The position numbers were made by a program, and so were the translations under genes. Below, piece after piece: positions 43,684 to 51,415 of a DNA stretch of 64,000 nt. Below the pieces are notes generated by a model. The model was not told the origin of the DNA and searched no databases. It saw only the letters and a program-made list of their open reading frames with translations. The first letter of the stretch is position 1. Each line of letters starts with the position of its first letter. The DNA comes from Rhodocyclaceae bacterium (GTDB lineage Bacteria > Pseudomonadota > Gammaproteobacteria > Burkholderiales > Rhodocyclaceae): the NCBI GenBank assembly GCA_016702335.1, contig JADJEF010000020.1, positions 1,116,001-1,180,000 on the forward strand, read 5' to 3'.

Positions 43684-44868
43684 ATGAGCACACAAGCGGA
43701 AATTCCCATGGCCGGCACGACCGTCCGTGCAGTGGACCGGGGCGATACCCGCGCGATTGCCGAGGTCCAGCGTTTCTACCGGCACTACGCCACCCTCGTG
43801 GACGACCCGGCGCTGATCGCCGAGCTTGAGAGCGAGTCAGCCGCACTGCCCGGGCCCTACACCTCGCCTTCTGGACGACTGTTTTATGCCGAGTGGGATG
43901 GCCAGCCGGCCGGTTGCGTGGGCATACGCGCGCTCTCGGAAGGTATCTGCGAGCTCAAGCGTTTTTACGTTGCACCGGAACATCGCGGCAAGAGCATCGG
44001 CCGTGCGCTGATTCTCGCCGGCATACATGCGGCGCGCGAACTGGGCTACAAGACGCTCATGGCCGACACGCCGTCCGCCATGCGCATCACCGTACAGCGC
44101 TACCGGGAACTCGGTTTTCGCAATGCCCCCATGACCTACCAGACCTCGGTCGATGGCGTTCAATTTCTCAGCCTCGACCTGGCTAACTGGTCCGAAGAGG
44201 AGGTGAGCAAGGAAAACCTCGATCATCTGTTCAGCTTCAATCAGGCCTGGGCCACGCAGATGATGCGCGCCGAGCCAGGCTACTTCGAGCGCCTGGCGCA
44301 ACTGCAAACGCCCGAGTATCTCTGGATCGGCTGTTCCGATTCACGCGTACCGGCCAACCAGATCGTCGGCCTGCTGCCGGGCGAAGTGTTCGTGCATCGC
44401 AATGTGGCCAATATCGTGGTGCATACCGACTTGAACTGCCTGTCGGTCATCCAGTTCGCCGTCGACGTGCTCAAAGTAAAGCACATCATGGTGGTCGGCC
44501 ATTACGGCTGTGGCGGCGTGCGCGCGGCGCTGAACCGCGACCGCGTGGGCCTGGTGGACCTCTGGCTGCGCCACGTGCAGGACGTCTTTGGCAAGCACTC
44601 GGCGCTGATGAGCACCGTGCCCGAAGAGCAGCGTCATGATCGCTTGTGCGAACTCAATGCCCTGGAGCAGGCGATGAACGTCTGCCACTCCGCCATTGTT
44701 CAGGACGCCTGGGCGCGCGGGCAGGCGCTGACGGTGCATGCCTGGATCTATGGCCTGAAGGACGGCCTGATGAAAGACCTGCGCCTGACCGTCAGCAACC
44801 CGCAGGAAACGACAGCCCGCTATGAAGGCGCGGTCGCCGCACTCGCCGCCGGCAATAGCCTTGACTAA
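43684..44868 (+). CDS. GNAT acetyltransferase-beta carbonic anhydrase fusion
   Basis: This 394-residue protein has an N-terminal GNAT domain at about residues 12-160. KRFYVAPEHRGKSIGRALI is the acetyl-CoA pyrophosphate loop (RGxGxA-like, here HRGKSIG), and RITVQRYRELGF follows. From about residue 175 it is a beta-class carbonic anhydrase: LWIGCSDSRVPANQI (zinc Cys and Asp), VHRNVANIVVHTDLNCLSV, and VVGHYGCGGVRAAL (zinc His and Cys). There is no stop or frame change at the junction. Carbonic anhydrase in a liu operon could feed bicarbonate to methylcrotonyl-CoA carboxylase. The role of the GNAT part is unknown. Confidence 0.9.
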   Translation: MSTQAEIPMAGTTVRAVDRGDTRAIAEVQRFYRHYATLVDDPALIAELESESAALPGPYTSPSGRLFYAEWDGQPAGCVGIRALSEGICELKRFYVAPEHRGKSIGRALILAGIHAARELGYKTLMADTPSAMRITVQRYRELGFRNAPMTYQTSVDGVQFLSLDLANWSEEEVSKENLDHLFSFNQAWATQMMRAEPGYFERLAQLQTPEYLWIGCSDSRVPANQIVGLLPGEVFVHRNVANIVVHTDLNCLSVIQFAVDVLKVKHIMVVGHYGCGGVRAALNRDRVGLVDLWLRHVQDVFGKHSALMSTVPEEQRHDRLCELNALEQAMNVCHSAIVQDAWARGQALTVHAWIYGLKDGLMKDLRLTVSNPQETTARYEGAVAALAAGNSLD

Positions 44869-44878
44869 GGATCTCTTC

Positions 44879-46093
44879 ATGTCCGACCCGGTGATGATTG
44901 TCGCCGCCACACGCACCCCGATGGGTGGCTTCATGGGCGATCTGTCGTCGCTCAGCTGCGCACAACTGGGCAGCGTCGCCATCCGGGCGGCCGTCGAGCG
45001 CGCCGGGCTGCAAGCCACCGACATTGACGAAGTGGTCATGGGCTGCGTACTGCCCGCCGGGCAGGGACAGGCGCCGGCGCGACAAGCTGCACTCGGTGCC
45101 GGCCTGCCGCTAGCCACCGGGGCGACCACGGTCAACAAAATGTGCGGCTCGGGCATGCGCGCGGCCATGTTCGCCCATGACATGCTGCTCGCCGGCTCGG
45201 TAAGTATCGTGGTGGCTGGCGGCATGGAGTCAATGAGCAATGCGCCCTACCTGTTGCCGAATGTGCGTCAGGGTGCGCGGGGCGGCCTGCGTCTGGGCCA
45301 TGGCGAGATCAAGGATCACATGTTTCTCGACGGCCTCGAAGATGCCTATGACAAAGGGCGACTGATGGGCACCTTTGCCGAAGAGTGCGCCGACAGCTAT
45401 GGCTTTACCCGGCAAGCCCAGGACGAATTCGCCGTGCGCTCGACCACACGCGCCAAGCAGGCCAACAGCGACGGTTCGTTTGACTGGGAAATTGCTCCAG
45501 TCACGATCAGCGGAAAGAAAGGCGATAGCGTCATCAGCAAAGACGAGCAGCCGTTCAAGGCGCACCTCGAGAAGATCCCATTGCTGAAACCGGCCTTCCG
45601 CAAAGACGGCACCGTGACCGCCGCCAACTCGTCATCGATTTCGGATGGCGCGGCAGCACTGGTGCTGATGCGCGAATCACGCTTTCGCCAAGTCGGCGCT
45701 GGTAACACGGCGATTGGGGCGGGCGGTGTGGCCAGATTCGTCGCCCACAGCACCTTCGCACAAGCACCCGGCCTGTTCACCACCGCACCAGTCGGGGCCA
45801 TCAAGGCGCTGCTGGCAAAAACCGGCTGGAGCGTCGACAGCGTTGATCTGTGGGAGATCAACGAAGCCTTCGCCGTCGTCACCATGGCGGCGATACATGA
45901 GCTAAAGCTTGATCCGGCCAAGGTCAATATTCACGGCGGCGCCTGCGCGCTCGGCCACCCTATCGGTGCCTCCGGTGCACGCATCATCGCCACCCTGATC
46001 GGTGCCTTGCGCAAATACGGCAAGCAGCGCGGCGTGGCCTCGCTGTGCATCGGTGGCGGCGAGGCCACTGCCGTGGTCATTGAGCTCGTCTGA
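44879..46093 (+). CDS. Acetyl-CoA C-acetyltransferase (thiolase)
   Basis: This 404-residue thiolase has its active-site Cys in VNKMCGSGMRAAMFA, His in ACALGHPIGASGARI and the second Cys in VASLCIGGGEATAV. In the liu setting it would cleave acetoacetyl-CoA, the end product of leucine breakdown. Residues about 270-279 (RQVGAGNTAIG) are encoded by repeat copy 10. Here the stretch between LVLMR and the downstream His seems about seven residues longer than in relatives I recall, so this copy may have inserted. The EamA gene starts on the next base. Confidence 0.93.
   Translation: MSDPVMIVAATRTPMGGFMGDLSSLSCAQLGSVAIRAAVERAGLQATDIDEVVMGCVLPAGQGQAPARQAALGAGLPLATGATTVNKMCGSGMRAAMFAHDMLLAGSVSIVVAGGMESMSNAPYLLPNVRQGARGGLRLGHGEIKDHMFLDGLEDAYDKGRLMGTFAEECADSYGFTRQAQDEFAVRSTTRAKQANSDGSFDWEIAPVTISGKKGDSVISKDEQPFKAHLEKIPLLKPAFRKDGTVTAANSSSISDGAAALVLMRESRFRQVGAGNTAIGAGGVARFVAHSTFAQAPGLFTTAPVGAIKALLAKTGWSVDSVDLWEINEAFAVVTMAAIHELKLDPAKVNIHGGACALGHPIGASGARIIATLIGALRKYGKQRGVASLCIGGGEATAVVIELV
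45688..45715 (-). repeat. Dispersed bipartite repeat, copy 10 (inside the thiolase gene)
   Basis: In minus orientation the halves are CGCCGTGTTAC and CGCCGACTTGG around CAG. The copy is in frame, read as QVGAGNTAIG. Confidence 0.85.
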
Positions 46094-46984
46094 ATGAGCA
46101 TCCCCGCCCGCACCTGGGGGCAACTAATCGCTGTCGCGTTTTTCTGGGGCGGCACCTGGGTGGCGGGGCGCATTGCGGTCAGTGAAGTCTCGCCGCTGGC
46201 CACCGCCAGTTGGCGTTTTCTGCTCGCCGCAGTGCTGCTCGGCGCGATCCTGCTGCGCACCGAGGGCGTGCCGCAATGGGCCGCGCAGGACTGGCTGGGT
46301 GTGAGCGCACTCGGCCTGTCGGGCATCTTTCTCTACAACGCCTGTTTTCTGTATGGACTCAAATTCATCGAGGCCGGGCGCGGCGCACTGGTGGTGGCGC
46401 TGACCCCCGCCGTCATTGCCCTGGCCGACTGGCTGATATTCAAGGCGGCGATGACCGCGCGCAAGCTGACCGGCGTGCTGACCGCCATGGTCGGCTGCCT
46501 GCTGGTGGTCACGCGTGGCGACATTCATCTACTCACCTCCGGCGCGGTTGGTATCGGCGAAGTGCTGATACTCGGGTGCGTGGTGCTCTGGTCGGCTTAC
46601 ACCTTCATTGGCCGGCGCGTGAATAGAACGCTGTCACCACTGGCCGCGACTTTTGGCGCCAGCCTGACCGGTTGGGCAATGCTGACGGTGGCGGCACTGC
46701 TTGATGGCAGTTTGTTTGCGCTCGACCGGCTGAGCGTCGCCGGAATCACCAGCATCGCCTTTCTCGGCGTGCTGGGTACCGCGCTCTCCTTCACCTGGTA
46801 CGCCGCTGCTGTGCGCGATATCGGCCCGACCCGTGCCGGCATGTTCATCAATCTGGTACCGGTCTTTGGCGTGCTGCTCGGCGCGTTGCTTCTCGGCGAA
46901 CGGCTGGCCGCCGCCACCTACCTCGGTGGCGCAGTGGTCATTGCCGGCGTACTGACCATCAACTGGACGCCACGACCCGCATGA
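46094..46984 (+). CDS. EamA/DMT-family transporter
   Basis: This is a 296-residue inner-membrane protein with ten predicted membrane segments arranged as two EamA repeats. FFWGGTWVAGRIAVSEVSP begins the first repeat, and LILGCVVLWSAYTFIGRRVN begins the second. ARAGMFINLVPVFGVLLGAL-like sequence ends the second (TRAGMFINLVPVFGVLL). Such proteins export amino acids or metabolites. The start abuts the thiolase stop and its own stop overlaps the decayed dehydrogenase, so it is embedded in the liu operon. The substrate is unknown. Confidence 0.87.
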   Translation: MSIPARTWGQLIAVAFFWGGTWVAGRIAVSEVSPLATASWRFLLAAVLLGAILLRTEGVPQWAAQDWLGVSALGLSGIFLYNACFLYGLKFIEAGRGALVVALTPAVIALADWLIFKAAMTARKLTGVLTAMVGCLLVVTRGDIHLLTSGAVGIGEVLILGCVVLWSAYTFIGRRVNRTLSPLAATFGASLTGWAMLTVAALLDGSLFALDRLSVAGITSIAFLGVLGTALSFTWYAAAVRDIGPTRAGMFINLVPVFGVLLGALLLGERLAAATYLGGAVVIAGVLTINWTPRPA

Positions 46985-47406
46985 TCGTCAGCCCCGAAAA
47001 GGAACAGATACGCGACACCCTGCGCGCCTTTGCGCAGGAGCAGCTCGCGCCCAAGGCCGCGCAGTGGGACATGACCGCCCAATTTTCACGCGAGGAATTG
47101 CGTGCGCTGGGTGAACTGGGCGTGTGCGGCATGGTGGTGCCCGAGACTGGAAGTGGCGCGCCAGATGGTGCATCACGCCGCCTGCCTCAAGGACGCCGGC
47201 CGCCCCTGTCTGAAAGAAAGCTGTTCGCCTCGGAGATGGCTGAGAAGGTCTGTTCCGATGCCATCCAGATTCACGGCGGCTACGGCTATGTCAGCGATTT
47301 TCCGGTCAAGCGCATCTACCTCGATGTGCGCGTCTGCCAGATTTACGAAGGGGCGTCAGATATCCGGCGCTTGGTCATCGGGCGATCCTTATCGGCAGCA
47401 TCATAA
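46981..47406 (+). pseudogene. Decayed acyl-CoA dehydrogenase
   Basis: The first 55 residues (EQIRDTLRAFAQEQLAPKAA to VCGMVVPE) and the last 60 (KLFASEMAEKVCSDAIQIHG to SDIRRLVIGR) are genuine acyl-CoA dehydrogenase sequence in one frame. Between them, a fragment from just before the C-terminal block (LEVARQMVHHAACLKDAGRP) is in a different frame. Roughly 250 residues, including the FAD and substrate domains, are missing. The apparent open frame is therefore two ends joined by accident. The gene was probably a second dehydrogenase of the liu operon. Confidence 0.88.
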
Positions 47407-47460
47407 ATCGTATCAATTGGTGCTATATTTGATGCTTATTTTCGCCTTTGAGAGCCCCCC

Positions 47461-47712
47461 ATGAGGACCACTGTCACGCTGGACGACGAACTGCTGGCAC
47501 GCGTCGAAGAACTCAGCGGAATCACTGACCGCACGCAGTTGCTACGCGAGGCGCTGCTTGAATTTCGCCATCGTCTGGCATCAGAGCGTCTGGCCTTGCT
47601 GGCGGGCACTGAGCCAAACGTGGTGGCACCGCCGAGGCGCCGAGCGCCAGACTTTATCGCCGAGCCCAAGGCAGCCTATGCGGTGTCGAAACGCGCGAAG
47701 AAAAGCGGATGA
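47461..47712 (+). CDS. vapB: VapB-like ribbon-helix-helix antitoxin
   Basis: This 83-residue protein reads MRTTVTLDDELLARVEELSG, the ribbon-helix-helix DNA-binding start of VapB-type antitoxins (DUF2191 group), with TQLLREALLEF helix 2. The C-terminal half is Pro/Arg rich and would wrap the toxin. It overlaps vapC by four bases. A GAGAGCCCCCC stretch rather than a clear ribosome site precedes it. Confidence 0.85.
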   Translation: MRTTVTLDDELLARVEELSGITDRTQLLREALLEFRHRLASERLALLAGTEPNVVAPPRRRAPDFIAEPKAAYAVSKRAKKSG

Positions 47713-48071
47713 ATATCCTCGCTGACACCTCGATCTGGATCGATTGCCTGCGCAACAAAGAGGCATTGATGGCAGACAAGCTCATGCGGGGCGAGGTGCT
47801 GATGCATGACTATGTCGTCGGAGAAATCGTTTTGGGTGGCATCAGCGCTGCAAAACTCGCTGTGCTGATGGATCTGCGACGATGCCGCTGCGCCAGCCAC
47901 GACGAAGTCATGCACCTGATCGCCGAACGGCAACTGGCTGGACGAGGTCTCGGTTACGTTGATAGTCATCTGCTCGCCGCTGCCCTGATCAACCGTCTGC
48001 AACTATGGACCCTGGATAAAGCGCTGCAGCAAGTCGCCAAGGAGTGTGGCTGCGCACTGGCCGTCCATTAA
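47709..48071 (+). CDS. vapC: VapC-family PIN-domain ribonuclease toxin
   Basis: This 120-residue PIN nuclease starts NILADTSIWIDCLRNK with the first acidic Asp. GEIVLGGI gives the Glu, and GLGYVDSHLLAAALIN gives the next Asp. The final WTLDKALQQVAKECG has the last acidic position. All four acidic metal ligands are present, so it is likely active. The module sits inside the liu operon, between the decayed dehydrogenase and the carboxylase beta subunit gene, 9 bases upstream of the latter. Confidence 0.88.
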   Translation: MNILADTSIWIDCLRNKEALMADKLMRGEVLMHDYVVGEIVLGGISAAKLAVLMDLRRCRCASHDEVMHLIAERQLAGRGLGYVDSHLLAAALINRLQLWTLDKALQQVAKECGCALAVH

Positions 48072-48080
48072 GGAGTCATC

Positions 48081-49688
48081 ATGTCCGTCATCAAATCCAC
48101 CCTCAACACCCGCAGCGAAGAATTCAAGGCCAACGCCGCCGCGATGCAGGCGCTGGTCGAGGATCTGCGCGAAAAAACAGCGCAAGCCGGCGCTGGCGGG
48201 ACGGCGGATGCCCGCGCCAAGCACCTCGCCCGCGGCAAGCTGCTGCCGCGCGAGCGCGTCAATGCGCTGCTTGACCCCGGCGCCGGCTTTCTCGAAATGT
48301 CGGCGCTGGCGGCACACGGCATGTACGGCGGCGACGTACCCAGCGCCTCGATCATTACCGGCATCGGCCGCGTCTCGGGTGTCGAGTGCATGATCATTGC
48401 CAACGACGCCACGGTAAAGGGTGGCACTTACTACCCGATCACGGTCAAGAAGCACCTGCGCGCGCAAGAGATCGCCATGGAAAACCGCCTCCCCTGCATC
48501 AGTCTGGTCGATTCGGGCGGCGCTTTTCTGCCGGCGCAGGACGAGGTCTTCCCGGACCGCGAGCACTTCGGCCGCATCTTCTTCAATCAGGCGAACATGA
48601 GCGCGGTGGGCATTCCGCAGATCGCGGTGGTCATGGGCTCATGCACCGCCGGCGGCGCCTATGTGCCGGCGATGGCCGATGAATCGATCATCGTGCGCAA
48701 TCAGGGCACCATCTTTCTCGGCGGCCCGCCGCTGGTCAAGGCCGCCACGGGCGAGGTGGTAAGTGCTGAAGACCTTGGCGGCGGCGACGTGCATACGCGC
48801 ATTTCGGGTGTGTGCGACCATCTGGCCGAGAACGACAACCATGCGTTGTCGATTGCCCGGCGCATCGTTAGCAATCTGAACTGGCGCAAGCCGATGACCA
48901 TTCAAGTTGCCACCACCGAAGACCCGCGCTACGACCCCGCCGAACTCTGGGGCGTGGTGCCCAAGGATGCACGCAAGCCCTACGACGTGCGCGAAGTGAT
49001 CGCGCGCCTGGTCGACGGCTCGCGCCTCGATGAATTCAAGGCGCGCTACGGCAATACGCTGGTCTGCGGCTTCGCGCATCTGCACGGCTACCCGGTCGGC
49101 ATCGTCGCCAACAACGGCATCCTGTTTGGCGAGTCGGCGCAGAAAGGCGCGCACTTCATCGAACTGTGTGCCCAGCGCGGCGTGCCGCTGCTCTTCCTGC
49201 AGAACATCACCGGCTTCATGGTCGGGCGCAAATACGAAAACGGCGGCATCGCCAAAGACGGCGCCAAAATGGTCACCGCCGTCGCCACCGCCGCTGTACC
49301 CAAGTTCACCGTGCTCATTGGCGGCAGCTTTGGCGCTGGCAATTACGGCATGTGCGGTCGCGCCTACTCGCCACGCTTTCTGTGGATGTGGCCCAACTCG
49401 CGCATCTCGGTCATGGGCGGCGAGCAGGCCGCGAGCGTATTGTCGACCGTCAAGCGCGACGGCATTGAAGCCAAGGGGGGCGAGTGGTCCAAGGACGAGG
49501 AAGAGCAGTTCAAGGCGCCGATTCGCGATCAGTACGAAATGCAGGGCCACCCCTACTACGCGACCGCCCGCCTGTGGGACGACGGCGTGCTCGACCCGGC
49601 GCACACCCGCCGCGCGCTGGGCTTAAGCATCTCGGCCTCGCTCAATGCGCCGATTTTGCCGACCAAATTCGGCGTGTTCAGGATGTAA
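48081..49688 (+). CDS. liuB: Methylcrotonyl-CoA carboxylase beta subunit (carboxyltransferase)
   Basis: This 535-residue biotin-dependent carboxyltransferase has HLARGKLLPRERVNALLDPG at the N-terminus. CMIIANDATVKGGTYYPITV, FFNQANMSAVGIPQIAVVMG and LFLQNITGFMVGRKYENGGI are characteristic of the methylcrotonyl-CoA enzyme. It works with LiuD to carboxylate 3-methylcrotonyl-CoA. Residues about 34-43 (QAGAGGTAD) come from a diverged repeat (copy 11). As far as I recall the family, the length of this segment is unchanged. Confidence 0.94.
   Translation: MSVIKSTLNTRSEEFKANAAAMQALVEDLREKTAQAGAGGTADARAKHLARGKLLPRERVNALLDPGAGFLEMSALAAHGMYGGDVPSASIITGIGRVSGVECMIIANDATVKGGTYYPITVKKHLRAQEIAMENRLPCISLVDSGGAFLPAQDEVFPDREHFGRIFFNQANMSAVGIPQIAVVMGSCTAGGAYVPAMADESIIVRNQGTIFLGGPPLVKAATGEVVSAEDLGGGDVHTRISGVCDHLAENDNHALSIARRIVSNLNWRKPMTIQVATTEDPRYDPAELWGVVPKDARKPYDVREVIARLVDGSRLDEFKARYGNTLVCGFAHLHGYPVGIVANNGILFGESAQKGAHFIELCAQRGVPLLFLQNITGFMVGRKYENGGIAKDGAKMVTAVATAAVPKFTVLIGGSFGAGNYGMCGRAYSPRFLWMWPNSRISVMGGEQAASVLSTVKRDGIEAKGGEWSKDEEEQFKAPIRDQYEMQGHPYYATARLWDDGVLDPAHTRRALGLSISASLNAPILPTKFGVFRM
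48181..48210 (-). repeat. Dispersed bipartite repeat, copy 11, diverged (inside liuB)
   Basis: In minus orientation, GCCGTCCCGC and CGCCGGCTTGC lie around CAG. This is the weakest copy listed. It is in frame and read as QAGAGGTAD. Confidence 0.6.
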
Positions 49689-49695
49689 AGCAACA

Positions 49696-49728
49696 GATCG
49701 CCGTATCACCAGCGCCGACTTGCGGATC
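49696..49728 (+). repeat. Dispersed bipartite repeat, copy 12
   Basis: This is a full-length copy with GATC at both ends. CGCCGTATCAC, CAG and CGCCGACTTGC lie eight bases after the liuB stop. Confidence 0.9.
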
Positions 49729-49755
49729 ATCCACTCACACACCAAGACACCGACC

Positions 49756-50562
49756 ATGACCCAGAATATCCTCACCGAAATCGACCAGGGCGTCGGCATC
49801 CTGACGCTCAACCGCGCCGACCGGCACAATGCCTTCGACGACATCACGGTCAGCGAAATCGCCATGGCCATGTCGGCATTCAATGCCGACGACTCGATAC
49901 GCGCCATTGTCATCTCGAGCACCGGCAAGAGCTTTTGTGCCGGCGCTGACCTGAACTGGATGACACGCATTGCCGGTTACACCACCGCCGAGAATCTGAA
50001 GGACTCGACCGCCATGGCCGAGATGTTCCGCGCCATCGCGCAGAGCCCCAAGCCGGTGCTCGCTCGCGTTCAGGGCCCGGCCTATGGGGGCGGGGTGGGT
50101 CTGGTGGCGGCCTGCGACATCGCCGTAGCGACCTTCGATGCCGAGTTTGCCCTCACCGAGACCAGGCTGGGGCTGATTCCTGCCGTGATCAGCCCGCACG
50201 TGATCGCCGCCATCGGCGAGCGCTCGGCGCGGCGTTATTTCCTCACCGGCGAACGCTTCTCGGCGGCCGAGGCCTACCGCATGGGACTGCTGCACGAAAT
50301 GGTGGTCGACGAGCGCGCCCTCGACAATGCCTTGGGCGAACTGCTCAAGCACTTGCTGAACAACGGACCGCTGGCCATGCGGGAATGCAAGGAGCTGATC
50401 CGCGCTGTCGCCAATAAAACGCTGTCTCTGGAAGTGCTGAATGACACCGCCATGCGCATCACACGCCAGCGCGCGAGCGCGGAGGGCCGCGAGGGCATGC
50501 GCGCATTCTTGGAAAAGAGAACGCCCAACTGGATCGCCGGCAAAAAGGGAGTCCCGACATGA
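49756..50562 (+). CDS. liuC: Methylglutaconyl-CoA hydratase (enoyl-CoA hydratase family)
   Basis: This 268-residue crotonase-fold enzyme has the oxyanion-hole segments SSTGKSFCAGADLNWM and VQGPAYGGGVGLVAACDIAV, and ALTETRLGLIPAVISPHV follows. The AGADLNWM phrase is typical of the LiuC group. It hydrates 3-methylglutaconyl-CoA to HMG-CoA. The ATG at 49756 is the first after repeat copy 12. Its stop overlaps the NYN gene start (ATGA). Confidence 0.92.
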   Translation: MTQNILTEIDQGVGILTLNRADRHNAFDDITVSEIAMAMSAFNADDSIRAIVISSTGKSFCAGADLNWMTRIAGYTTAENLKDSTAMAEMFRAIAQSPKPVLARVQGPAYGGGVGLVAACDIAVATFDAEFALTETRLGLIPAVISPHVIAAIGERSARRYFLTGERFSAAEAYRMGLLHEMVVDERALDNALGELLKHLLNNGPLAMRECKELIRAVANKTLSLEVLNDTAMRITRQRASAEGREGMRAFLEKRTPNWIAGKKGVPT

Positions 50563-51398
50563 ACGCACGACCCCAATCACGTATCGACACCGACGAACCC
50601 ACGCAACGACTGGCGGTGCTGATCGATGCCGACAACGCCCAGGCCGCCGTGATCGAAGGCCTGCTCGCCGAAATTTCGCGCTTTGGCGAAGCTACCGTCA
50701 AGCGGATTTACGGAGACTTCACTTCACCGGCAAGTTCGTCGTGGAAAAAAGTGTTGCAGCAGTACGCCATCAAACCGATCCAGCAATTCGCCTATACCAC
50801 GGGAAAAAACGCGACGGATAGCACGCTGATTATCGACGCCATGGATTTGCTTTACACGCGCAAGTTCGATGGCTTCTGTCTGGTGACCAGCGACAGCGAT
50901 TTCACCGGGCTGGCCATGCGTCTGCGTGAAGAGGGCCTTACCGTACTCGGCTTTGGCGAGAAAAAGACGCCCGATGCCTTCCGCAATGCCTGCCACAAGT
51001 TTGTCTTCACCGAAGTGCTGCGTCCCACCGTAGCGCGCAAGGCCGCCCCCACCACCGCCGCCACCGCCGCCACCGCTGAACCTCCGAAAGCCGGCAAGCG
51101 GGCCAAGAAGACCGCCGCTCAGCCAGTGGTCGAAGCCAGCGAAAGCGTCGAGGCCAAGCCGGAGTTCCCGCGCACCTTCATTCTCGATGCACTGGAGCAA
51201 TCGCTCGATGACAGCGGCTGGGCCAACCTGGGCACCTTCGGCAGCTACCTCACCAAACTGCAGTCCGACTTCGATTCACGGCTGTACGGGTATCGCAAAT
51301 TGTCCGACCTTGTACGGGCACGCAGCGATCTGTTTGTGACCGAAGAACGGCAGGCTCCGGGCGCCAGTCAAAAGACGCTGTACCTGCGCGCCAAGTAG
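50559..51398 (+). CDS. NYN-domain protein with OST-HTH/LOTUS RNA-binding domain
   Basis: This 279-residue protein has an N-terminal NYN/PIN-like nuclease domain (about residues 15-150). RLAVLIDADNAQAAVIEGLL has the paired Asp, TDSTLIIDAMDLLY has further acidic residues, and DGFCLVTSDSDFTGLAMRLREEG is the hallmark of LabA/NYN proteins. After an Ala/Lys-rich linker, residues about 205-279 form an OST-HTH domain (WANLGTFGSYLTKLQSDFDSRLYGY). Both domains point to RNA. It overlaps liuC by four bases and precedes liuD, an unexpected place for an RNA-targeting protein. Confidence 0.88.
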   Translation: MNARPQSRIDTDEPTQRLAVLIDADNAQAAVIEGLLAEISRFGEATVKRIYGDFTSPASSSWKKVLQQYAIKPIQQFAYTTGKNATDSTLIIDAMDLLYTRKFDGFCLVTSDSDFTGLAMRLREEGLTVLGFGEKKTPDAFRNACHKFVFTEVLRPTVARKAAPTTAATAATAEPPKAGKRAKKTAAQPVVEASESVEAKPEFPRTFILDALEQSLDDSGWANLGTFGSYLTKLQSDFDSRLYGYRKLSDLVRARSDLFVTEERQAPGASQKTLYLRAK

Positions 51399-51415
51399 CC
51401 TCGACGGAGAGAAAA

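Noticed and set aside
48299..48325. A further apparent copy of the dispersed repeat inside liuB (GTCGGCGCTGGC).
   Set aside because: Only the first 12 bases match, and the encoded SALAAHGMYG is normal for the carboxyltransferase family.
49325..49352. GGCGCTGGCAATTACGGCAT resembling the repeat.
   Set aside because: It encodes the conserved FGAGNYGMCGRAY segment of the family, and the second half-unit is missing.
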